Shown piece after piece: positions 28,148-35,874 of a stretch of 64,000 bases of DNA. The translations under genes were made by a program, and so were the position numbers. The notes under the pieces were generated by a model, which searched no databases, was not told the DNA's origin, and saw only the letters and a list, made by a program, of their open reading frames with translations. This stretch comes from a virus. The stretch's first letter is position 1. Every line of letters begins with the position of its first letter. Location: positions 1-64,000 of IMG/VR virus record IMGVR_UViG_3300031918_000006. One strand, given 5' to 3'.

Positions 28148-31100
28148 ATGATAAAACTTTATTACACAGGGTTAGATCTACCTGAAATAGATCCAAATAC
28201 ATATACTACTCTGTTATTAGATTTAGCTAGTAGACTTTCTTACACTTTACCAGTGGATTTTAAGTTTGAATTTAATGTATTACTAGATAAAAATTTAATT
28301 GAGGGAGATCTCTCTTATGTTTTTAAACCATTCCAAAACATTAGATATTCTGGAAATACTGATGAAATAGCTGGGAAAATTAGTGGAGAGTTAATTGATT
28401 TTTCTACTACTAAATTGGATTATTCTATTAACTATCCAGTAGAAATTGAAATTCAACCCTCATATGATGGAACTGTAAACTTAATTCTCTCTGATAATCA
28501 CACTCCTCCTAGGTTAATTAACTCTAGATTTAGTGTAACTGAGGGTCGTCGTTTCTATATTGTAGATAGAGAAGGTAATAAAGATACTAATATTTATGAT
28601 GATGATAAAATTGATAATCAAACTCGCTTATATAAAACCATTAATAGAATTCCCAAACTTGAATTTTTAGGATTAGATAATGATGGTAAATTAAATGTGG
28701 GTAATTATGTTTTTTATTTTAGATTAGTAGATGCTGATGGAAATGAAACTGATATAATCACAGAAAGTGGTATAATTAGTTGCCACATTGGTAATATTAA
28801 TGATCCTAAATCTATTAGAGGAGGAATGGGTAATGAAAACAGTGGTAAAGCATTAACATTTAGACTGACCAATCTAGATAGTAATTATAATTTTTTAAAC
28901 ATTTATTACTCACGTAGTACCTCAGATTATTCTGAAAAAGAGATTACTACTTATTATAAAATTGATACTAAATTTACTATTAAATCTCAGTCTATTGATT
29001 TAAAGATTACTGGTTTTGAAGCCATTTCTCCAATTACTAAAGAGAGTATTAATGTTCAATATAATATAATTGATAGAAATAAAACTCTAGCTCAAGCTCA
29101 GAATATGTTATTTCTCTCAAATATTCATAGAACTACAATTCCATATAGAGAATTAAAGGACCTATCTTTAAGAATTTTACCTTTTCCAGAACAATCTATG
29201 AATATTGGGGCATTAACTCCAGAATACACACCAATTTCTGAGGGTAAATTTGCTTATTTTGATAGTAATAATGTGTATGAATACACAGGATATTGGGATG
29301 AGGAAATGTATAGATTAGCTATAGTCTACATTATGAAAGATTATTCTTTATCTGATCCTTACAATATTAGAGGTAAAGATTTTAGTAATAATTCAGTTAT
29401 GACTATTTCCCCAAGTAATCCTTACACTAATTTCTATTCAGAAAAACCTTTATATGATGGTAAAGGAAATAGACTTTATATTGAGGAAGAAGATAATTTA
29501 TTAGTGGGATCTAAATATAAATTGGAGAATACTAAAGGTGTAATTAAAATTGGAGGTATGGGAATTACCTCACAAATTACCAATTCTGAAACTAAACCTA
29601 TTACTATTAAAGTAGTGGTTCCAATTGATGTACAAACAGAATTAAAAAAATATACTAAAGGTTTCTTTCTTGTAAGACAAAAAAGGATCCCAACTATCTT
29701 GTGCCAAGGTTTATCTATTGGCCATGATAAAATGTCTGGATTACCTTTACTTCCTGAATATAGTAATGACGTTAAAAAATTAGTACATACTGTACAAGGA
29801 GTTCATATTTATAAACCAAAATACTCTTCAAATTATGCAAATACTTCTTATACAAGTATTAATGCAGCTTTAAAAGACACTTCTTTCTATAGACTTCCTT
29901 CAAAAGGCGAGAGTTTTTTTACCTTTGTAAATGATAGTATTTTAAAGAGTGCCTCTATAGAAAATCTAAATCCAGGAGGTGCACTTTTAGTACCAGATGC
30001 TTTATTAAATTCTGAGTATCTCTCACAAATGTTTAGCGGTTCAGATTTCTCATTAACAAGTGCTAAATTTAAAACTATAAGTGGTGGATTTCAAAGATAC
30101 TTCTCAGCCACAGATGTTCCTGTAAATAAAACTTTAGAGGAATTAGATGATTTAGCCACACATTTCGTAATTACTGATTACACTGAAAACTTAATACCTT
30201 CCTCAGAAAAATCAAAATTAATTTTAGTTCCTGAGGATACTACTTCTATTAGTTTGGATACTTCCTACTATTCTACACGCGCTGGAGAAGCAGAGGAAGC
30301 TTGGAGATTTTCTGCATTCTTAAAAAAAGAATTAGAAATTGTTGAAACTGATGTAACTCTAGATGGAGTTACTTATAAAAAAGAATCTAATGATTTAATT
30401 AGAGGAGTATTTACACCTTTTATTGGAGCTTTGGGTACTTTAAAAACTTCCGGGGGTTTTTATAATATTAGAACACTTGGTTACTCAGATAATAATGTCT
30501 CTGATTATTTCAAAGTACGTTATAATGATAATTCTCCATTCATGGCTATTTCAGATAGATATGATTGGGATCGTTTTGATATAGATGCTGTCCCACAAGA
30601 CACTTATAAAACTTTAAGTTTATACAGAGGAGATTGTTTTATTAACCAGGTTTCTGTAAGAATGTTAAGAAATTTTCAAGATCCTGAATCACCTGTAAAT
30701 GATATAATAGTAGATGTTAATACTTTAGAAAATTTTAAAGGATATGGAGTAAAACTTACTGATACATTAGAGCTTAATAAAGAAAGTCTTGAGAAAATTA
30801 ATAGAGGAGATGTAAATGCTGTTAGATTAGGATACTGGGCAACTTTTAAATTTTGTAGTAACATTAATTTTGCTTTTAGATGTGTTGATCCTACTTATAT
30901 CTCAGAGTATGCTCTAGCAGGCAGGCCCAGGTCATTCCATCCTTTATATAGTAGAAGTTTGTCGGGTACAGCTAAGATAGCAGATTCTGGAGCTATGAAT
31001 GTAGGTTATAACTCAACTACTTCTGATAAATATTATTATTCAGTCACAGACATTCCTGCTATTAAAAATGATTTTACAAATCGTGTAATGTACTCACAAG

Positions 31101-33481
31101 TACATGTAACAGATGCTTTTAAAAATGGTTTTAGAATTTTTGAAGGATTAAATTATAGAGATTATACAATTGAATTTGGAGCTATTACTAAGATTATTTC
31201 TTGGTTTGGTAACTTAATAGTTGTGTTTGAAGCTGGTGTAGGTATTCTCCCAATCAATGAGAGAACTTTAGCTGGACAATCTGAAGGTGAGAATGTTTAT
31301 CTTCGTAATGCTGGTGTACTTCCAGAAAAACCAATGATGGTTTCTCATGGTATAGGCAGTGCTTGGTCTGATTCTATTCAGATTTCTAAAAATTATATTT
31401 ATGGAGTAGATGCTGTTGCAAAAAAAATCTGGAGAACTGATGGTAAGAAATTCGAAGTAGTTTCTGATTTTAGAGTACAAAAATTCTTGAATGATAATAT
31501 CTCTTTTACTATTTATGATAAAACTCCTTTAATTGGTTTACGTAATGTAGTTACCCATTATAATATATTTAAAAATGACTTAATGTTTACCTTCTATGAT
31601 CAAACATTTAATGAGGAGGAAAAAGCATGGAGTTTATGTTACAATGAACAATTAAATAATTGGGTTACAAGATTTTCTTGGATGCCTGCATTCTCTGAGA
31701 ATATTAGCAACACCTTCTTTACATTTGCTAGAGGTACTTGTAAAGTGACTTCAATGATTTCTAAATCAATTGATACAGCAGATGGTCTTGGTAATATCTA
31801 TATTAATTCTATACAAGAGAACAAATTAAATACAGGAGATTATCTCTCATTATTTTATGAGAAAAATTTAGAGGACACTCTCCCAGTTGTTACCGGCACA
31901 ATAGTACAAGGAACTGTTTTATCAACTCCTCTCTCTATTGTAGAAACTACTCCAATTTTATTTTCAGATGGGCCTTCTTCTAATAAACATCCTATGTATT
32001 CTGGAACTAATTACTCTTCTGGATATGATAAAGTTTGGACATTTACTCCAGAATCAGGGAAATTACTAACAGTATATGATAAACAGAATATATTATTAGC
32101 TCTTTCTGATAATAGTAAACTGTATTTTTACAGGTCTGCTAATAGTTTAAATACAATAACTTATGGACAAGATGAATTAATAGATATTCACGTTAATGGT
32201 GATGTAATTTCCAATATGCAAACTACTTTAGCTAAGCCTAATTTAAAAATTAATTTTGTAGTAGCTCCTGTTACTTTATACAGTACTCCAGAGTTAAATA
32301 AAGTACAGGCAGACTCCATTGCAAGAGATGGATGGTTATTTGCAATAGGTTGTATAAATTCTGCATCTGCTTCCCTTGATACTCAGGAATATTTCCTAAC
32401 TTTGCAGGGAAAAGAATTGTATAAGAATCCTACTTTTAATTATAGTTTCGCAGGTAATGCCAGTACAACTGTTTATGATAATCAGTATTTTGAAATTAAT
32501 AAAAACACAGCTATTGTAGATGGTAAAACTGTAGAGAGTAGTTATATAGCTATTAATCCACAAGCACTTTATGCAGATACTCCTGATGTGAAATTTACAA
32601 AATTGCTAAACTTCTTTGATAGAATATATTTTGCATTTTTAGTAAACTTAAATGTAATTTTAAATCCTCTCGGAAATCAAGGTACTACTGGAGTTTCTGG
32701 AAGTGATAAATTTCAAGATTCTTTATATATTAGACCTAGTTTAGAAACATTAACTAGCTTACTTACTTTATTTAGTAATAGTTTAACTTGTCCTCCTTTA
32801 AGAGGAACTAGAGGTGTTTTAGCCCCTGATATTCCATTAACAGAAACTCAAAGACTTGCTTTAGTAAGTTCATTAACAAAAACTATTGAGAGATATAAAG
32901 CTAATACTACTACTAATTTGTGGAAACATGGACAATCAGGTATTTTTGAGCACGAAGGAGAATTTCTTCCAGCTAATTGGTATGGTGAACAACATTCTTT
33001 TGAATTTGAGTTTGTAGTAAATGGTGATGAATTAGGTATACATAAAATGTTTGATAATCTTAAAATTATCTCTAATAAAGTACAACCTTCTTCCTTTGAA
33101 TTTCAAATAGTAGGAGATGTTTATGATTTTACCTCAAATAATGGAGAAATAACTAAAGATCCTATGTTCCCATATGGAGATAAATATACTTTAATGAATG
33201 CTTTACAAGTAGAATATGTAAAGACAAAAGAAAAGAGATTGCTCATGCATCAACCCGCAATTAATGTAGATACAGTGGGTTTACGTAAAGGAAATGTTTA
33301 TTATAAAGAAGATATGTGGGAAGTTCAAATACAACCTATTAAAGTTAAAAAAGTATCTTCTGGAAAAATGACAGAAACTAAAATCAGAGATAAATATTGT
33401 ATAGTAAAAATACAATATACTGGAGATCAGTTAGCAATCATTACTGCACTCCAGACTTTATATACATTAAGTTACTCATAA
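28148..33481 (+). CDS. Giant tail stabilisation (muzzle-like) protein
   Basis: The 1777-residue beta-rich protein follows the nozzle-like gene closely. It contains NVQYNIIDRNKTLAQAQNML and FLSNIHRTTIPYRELKDLSL (about residues 300-340) and a propeller-like repeat YIYGVDAVAKKIWRTDGKKF (about 1083-1102) with VVSDFRVQKFL, patterns typical of the large crAss-like tail proteins related to the P22 gp10 type nozzle. The C-terminal part (HSFEFEFVVNGDELGIHKMF, DKYCIVKIQYTGDQLAI) is also all-beta. No signal peptide or membrane segment. It probably forms the distal tail assembly through which DNA and cargo proteins exit. Family detail is inferred; the structural role is well supported by size and context. 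Confidence 0.82.
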   Translation: MIKLYYTGLDLPEIDPNTYTTLLLDLASRLSYTLPVDFKFEFNVLLDKNLIEGDLSYVFKPFQNIRYSGNTDEIAGKISGELIDFSTTKLDYSINYPVEIEIQPSYDGTVNLILSDNHTPPRLINSRFSVTEGRRFYIVDREGNKDTNIYDDDKIDNQTRLYKTINRIPKLEFLGLDNDGKLNVGNYVFYFRLVDADGNETDIITESGIISCHIGNINDPKSIRGGMGNENSGKALTFRLTNLDSNYNFLNIYYSRSTSDYSEKEITTYYKIDTKFTIKSQSIDLKITGFEAISPITKESINVQYNIIDRNKTLAQAQNMLFLSNIHRTTIPYRELKDLSLRILPFPEQSMNIGALTPEYTPISEGKFAYFDSNNVYEYTGYWDEEMYRLAIVYIMKDYSLSDPYNIRGKDFSNNSVMTISPSNPYTNFYSEKPLYDGKGNRLYIEEEDNLLVGSKYKLENTKGVIKIGGMGITSQITNSETKPITIKVVVPIDVQTELKKYTKGFFLVRQKRIPTILCQGLSIGHDKMSGLPLLPEYSNDVKKLVHTVQGVHIYKPKYSSNYANTSYTSINAALKDTSFYRLPSKGESFFTFVNDSILKSASIENLNPGGALLVPDALLNSEYLSQMFSGSDFSLTSAKFKTISGGFQRYFSATDVPVNKTLEELDDLATHFVITDYTENLIPSSEKSKLILVPEDTTSISLDTSYYSTRAGEAEEAWRFSAFLKKELEIVETDVTLDGVTYKKESNDLIRGVFTPFIGALGTLKTSGGFYNIRTLGYSDNNVSDYFKVRYNDNSPFMAISDRYDWDRFDIDAVPQDTYKTLSLYRGDCFINQVSVRMLRNFQDPESPVNDIIVDVNTLENFKGYGVKLTDTLELNKESLEKINRGDVNAVRLGYWATFKFCSNINFAFRCVDPTYISEYALAGRPRSFHPLYSRSLSGTAKIADSGAMNVGYNSTTSDKYYYSVTDIPAIKNDFTNRVMYSQVHVTDAFKNGFRIFEGLNYRDYTIEFGAITKIISWFGNLIVVFEAGVGILPINERTLAGQSEGENVYLRNAGVLPEKPMMVSHGIGSAWSDSIQISKNYIYGVDAVAKKIWRTDGKKFEVVSDFRVQKFLNDNISFTIYDKTPLIGLRNVVTHYNIFKNDLMFTFYDQTFNEEEKAWSLCYNEQLNNWVTRFSWMPAFSENISNTFFTFARGTCKVTSMISKSIDTADGLGNIYINSIQENKLNTGDYLSLFYEKNLEDTLPVVTGTIVQGTVLSTPLSIVETTPILFSDGPSSNKHPMYSGTNYSSGYDKVWTFTPESGKLLTVYDKQNILLALSDNSKLYFYRSANSLNTITYGQDELIDIHVNGDVISNMQTTLAKPNLKINFVVAPVTLYSTPELNKVQADSIARDGWLFAIGCINSASASLDTQEYFLTLQGKELYKNPTFNYSFAGNASTTVYDNQYFEINKNTAIVDGKTVESSYIAINPQALYADTPDVKFTKLLNFFDRIYFAFLVNLNVILNPLGNQGTTGVSGSDKFQDSLYIRPSLETLTSLLTLFSNSLTCPPLRGTRGVLAPDIPLTETQRLALVSSLTKTIERYKANTTTNLWKHGQSGIFEHEGEFLPANWYGEQHSFEFEFVVNGDELGIHKMFDNLKIISNKVQPSSFEFQIVGDVYDFTSNNGEITKDPMFPYGDKYTLMNALQVEYVKTKEKRLLMHQPAINVDTVGLRKGNVYYKEDMWEVQIQPIKVKKVSSGKMTETKIRDKYCIVKIQYTGDQLAIITALQTLYTLSYS

Positions 33482-33495
33482 TAAATTAAATAAAT

Positions 33496-34533
33496 ATGGC
33501 AGATCCATTGACATCAGATCCTAAACAGCAACAATATACACCATTTAAAGCTTCCGATATTTTAAGTATCGGGAGCATATTTGGAGATGGTTCAGCTGGA
33601 GGAGGAAAAAGAGCATCATTAGTAGACGGATTAATTAATTCTGGAGTTACAGGAGCAATGGCTTATGAACAGAATAACACTAAAGGTGGTACTAAATTTC
33701 AACAAGGTTTAAATAAGAACGCTGCTATTTTTAGTGGCGTTACTGGAGCAATTAGTATGATTCCAGGCGTAGGTACTGCTATTAGTGCAGGATTAACAGG
33801 AGCAAATTATTTATTAGGTAAAACAGCTAAAAATGCCAATAGAATTGGATTAGGTTCTACTTTAGGAACTTCTTCTGGATACGGGGGAACTGCTTCTAAT
33901 ATAGGAGAGCAGGCTAGTAACATTTCTGCTTATAATAATGCAGGAGGTACTAAATTGTTTGGGGGAAATAGAGGAAAACTTAATGAAATTACAAAAAAAC
34001 TAAAAGGATTTCAAAGTACAGCAACAGGAATAGTACAAAATGCTCAAAGACAAATGGCAGCAATTCCAGGAGCAGCACAAAATATTGGTATGCAAAATGA
34101 AATTAATTTTAAAGGCCTCCCAGAAGTAGCAATTGGTAAAAAAGGATTAAAATTAAATACAGAATTCTTAAAAGAATTTAGAGCTTTTAAAGCTGGCGGT
34201 AGTATTGAACTTATTAAAGGTTCTCCTCAAAATGTGATTGTTGATGGTAAACTTCATAAAGAGTTAAATCACATGGAAGATGTTACTGATACTGAAATTA
34301 CTAAAAAAGGGGTTCCTGTTTTAGAAATGGAAGAGGGAGGTCAACTAGGAGAGTAGACTGCTGAGTTAGAAAGAGATGAAATTATTTTTCATCTTCAATT
34401 AACAAGAACTCTAGAAGAACTAGAAAAAGAAGGTACAGATGAGGCTATGATTAAAGCTGGTAAGATTCTTGCAAAAGAAATCTTAAAAAATACCAAAGAC
34501 TCTAGAAGTAAACTATTAAAAAATATACAATGA
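33496..34533 (+). CDS. Internal virion (cargo/ejection-like) protein read through a TAG codon
   Basis: The frame runs 286 codons to a TAG at 34354-34356 and then stays open for 58 more codons to a TGA that overlaps the next ATG as ATGA. With TAG decoded the product has 345 residues; with TAG as stop, 286. The N-terminal half has a glycine-rich hydrophobic stretch (AAIFSGVTGAISMIPGVGTA, about residues 76-95) that could insert in a membrane. An FKAGG motif lies at 34186-34200. The part around the TAG is continuous in style: NVIVDGKLHKELNH, KKGVPVLEMEEGG before it and AELERDEIIFHLQLTRTLEE with AGKILAKEILKNTKD after it, so both belong to one domain. Position after the nozzle genes suggests a packaged or ejected protein. 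Confidence 0.75.
34354..34356 (+). other. In-frame TAG, probable read-through or recoded codon
   Basis: This TAG interrupts a frame that continues for 58 codons and ends in an ATGA junction with the following gene. Glutamine would give the local sequence GQLGEQTAELERDE. See the finding on TAG decoding. Confidence 0.7.
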
Positions 34534-35132
34534 TAACAATAGAAGTTAACGATAAAGTCTATAAAGTAGAAGTGGCTCAAACAGATGAAGAAAAAGAAAA
34601 GGGATTACAAAATGTACAAAGTCTCCCAGAAGATGAAGGATTACTATTTGATTATGGTGAACCACAATCTGTGTCTTTTTGGATGGACCAGACTTTAATT
34701 CCCCTGGATATCATCTTTATTGATGAGTATGGAGAAGTAATATCAGTAATAGAAGGAAAACCAAATGATAGAACTCCTATTACAGAGGAAAACGTATGTT
34801 ATGTATTGGAATTAAATGCAGGATCAGGTGTTAGTAAAGGAGATGATGTAGATCTTTCTGAATTAGAAGAGGATTATCAAGACGAAGAAGATGAAGAAAC
34901 TGCAGAACCTACACCTAATAAAATGCATGTATTAACTGAGAATGGGGAATCTCAGATGGAATTGGACGGTGGAGAAAGAATCTTTTCTAGAATTCACACT
35001 AGAAAATTAATATCTCTCTCAAAAAAAGCTACTAAATCTAAGAAAGATTCAGATTATAAAAAATTAGGTAAAAAAGTTTTCGATTATATTGACAAACAAA
35101 ATACTCAGAAACAGGAATTCACGCAAGTATAA
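34530..35132 (+). CDS. DUF192-domain protein with acidic linker and basic tail
   Basis: Residues 1 to about 108 match the DUF192 (COG1430) fold: EKEKGLQNVQSLPEDEGLLF, then SFWMDQTLIPLDIIFIDEYG (a near-perfect signature) and YVLELNAG...KGD. An acidic linker (SELEEDYQDEEDEETAEP) joins this to a second part, MELDGGERIFSRIHTRKLIS, ending in a basic helical tail. DUF192 proteins are usually short secreted or periplasmic proteins of unknown biochemical role; here there is no signal peptide, and the domain is fused to phage-type sequence, so it may act inside the virion or during entry. It overlaps the preceding read-through frame by 4 bases and is followed by a terminator-like hairpin. Confidence 0.85.
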   Translation: MITIEVNDKVYKVEVAQTDEEKEKGLQNVQSLPEDEGLLFDYGEPQSVSFWMDQTLIPLDIIFIDEYGEVISVIEGKPNDRTPITEENVCYVLELNAGSGVSKGDDVDLSELEEDYQDEEDEETAEPTPNKMHVLTENGESQMELDGGERIFSRIHTRKLISLSKKATKSKKDSDYKKLGKKVFDYIDKQNTQKQEFTQV

Positions 35133-35139
35133 ACGAGAA

Positions 35140-35163
35140 AAGCCGGAGACTTTACTCCGGCTT
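35140..35163 (+). terminator. GC-rich hairpin terminator after the DUF192 gene
   Basis: AAGCCGGAG pairs perfectly with CTCCGGCTT (9 bases) around an ACTTTA loop. The T-tract behind it is weak (ATTGCTTTG), so termination may be partial. Confidence 0.7.
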
Positions 35164-35260
35164 ATTGCTTTGAGATATTTAAATGGGTTAAAGAGAGTCT
35201 ATTAAGACATACCTACTTTCTGTTTTGTAAACTCAAAGTCTATACCACAAATATAAGTAT

Positions 35261-35286
35261 TATTTTCAAGTAACCTCTTGAAAATA
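35261..35286 (+). other. A/T-rich inverted repeat in the intergenic region
   Basis: TATTTTCAAG and CTTGAAAATA form a perfect 10-base inverted repeat with a 6-base spacer, 15 bases upstream of the promoter elements. It could be a protein-binding site, or a second weak terminator. The remainder of the 245-base gap between genes holds the terminator at 35140, a promoter and an A/T-rich leader; I see no gene there. Confidence 0.45.
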
Positions 35287-35300
35287 TTATTTATTTACTA

Positions 35301-35331
35301 TTGTACTTTACCAAAAATTTGAGTACTTTTG
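35301..35331 (+). promoter_or_regulatory. Bacteroidetes-type promoter for the Gly-rich protein gene
   Basis: TTG at 35301-35303 and TACTTTTG at 35324-35331 are 20 bases apart, fitting the TTTG/TAnnTTTG arrangement. The ATG follows at 35378 after a 46-base A/T-rich leader. Confidence 0.7.
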
Positions 35332-35377
35332 GCATCGTATATATACAACAGAATGTTTAATTAAACTATTATTTACT

Positions 35378-35809
35378 ATGAAATTTAAAGTCAAGTATTT
35401 ACAAGAAGGAGGCCCAGTTGCCCCAGAACAAGGTGGAGCACCTGCTGCACCAGAACAAGGTGGAGCTCCCGCAGAAGGCGGGGCACCAGCTGAAGGAGGT
35501 GGTGGACAAGATCCTCTAATGCAAATTGCAGAAATGTTTTCACAAGCACTACAATCACAAGATTGCGCAGCGTTATCACAAGGAGCTCAAATGTTTCTAC
35601 AGTTGATTTCTCAAGCACAAGGTGGTGGCGCAGGCGGAGCACAAGGTGGAGCACCTCCAGAACAACCAGTCTATATGAAAAAAGGTGGAAAATTTGTTCT
35701 AAAAGGTAAAAAACCCGGAAAATTTACTAAGTTCCAAGATGACGGAACTAAAGGGGCCAATTCTACAGAAATGGAGAAAAAAGGTGGTAAAATGAGCAAA
35801 AAATGCTAA
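35378..35809 (+). CDS. Gly/Ala/Pro-rich small virion-type protein with YLQEGG start
   Basis: The 143-residue protein begins KVKYLQEGG, a variant of the FxAGG motif shared with neighbouring cargo-like genes. Residues about 13-45 are a low-complexity run of P-E-Q-G-G-A-P-A type repeats, followed by a helical part (DPLMQIAEMFSQALQSQD, ALSQGAQMFLQLISQ), another Gly-rich linker and a basic C-terminus with KKGGKFVLKGKKPGKF and KKGGKMSKKC. It is bounded by its own promoter and a strong terminator, so it may be made in larger amounts than the giant proteins behind it. No domain with known function. A packaged, DNA- or cargo-binding protein is a reasonable guess. Confidence 0.8.
   Translation: MKFKVKYLQEGGPVAPEQGGAPAAPEQGGAPAEGGAPAEGGGGQDPLMQIAEMFSQALQSQDCAALSQGAQMFLQLISQAQGGGAGGAQGGAPPEQPVYMKKGGKFVLKGKKPGKFTKFQDDGTKGANSTEMEKKGGKMSKKC
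35423..35510 (+). repeat. Short tandem repeats coding P-E-Q-G-G-A-P-A units
   Basis: CCAGAACAAGGTGGAGC occurs at 35423-35439 and again at 35450-35466, 27 bases apart, followed by degenerate GAAGGCGGGGCACC-like units. The period is a multiple of three and lies wholly inside the coding frame, so copy-number changes would not shift it. Confidence 0.7.
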
Positions 35810-35829
35810 TTATTAAAACAAGGAAAGAG

Positions 35830-35855
35830 AGCAGGGAAATATCTCTGCTTTTTTT
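35830..35855 (+). terminator. Terminator between the Gly-rich gene and the giant-protein block
   Basis: AGCAGGGA (35830-35837) pairs with TCTCTGCT (35842-35849, one G-T pair) around AATA, and seven T residues end at 35855. The next ATG is at 35875, too near for a promoter to fit. Confidence 0.82.
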
Positions 35856-35874
35856 CTATTAAATTAATTTCACT

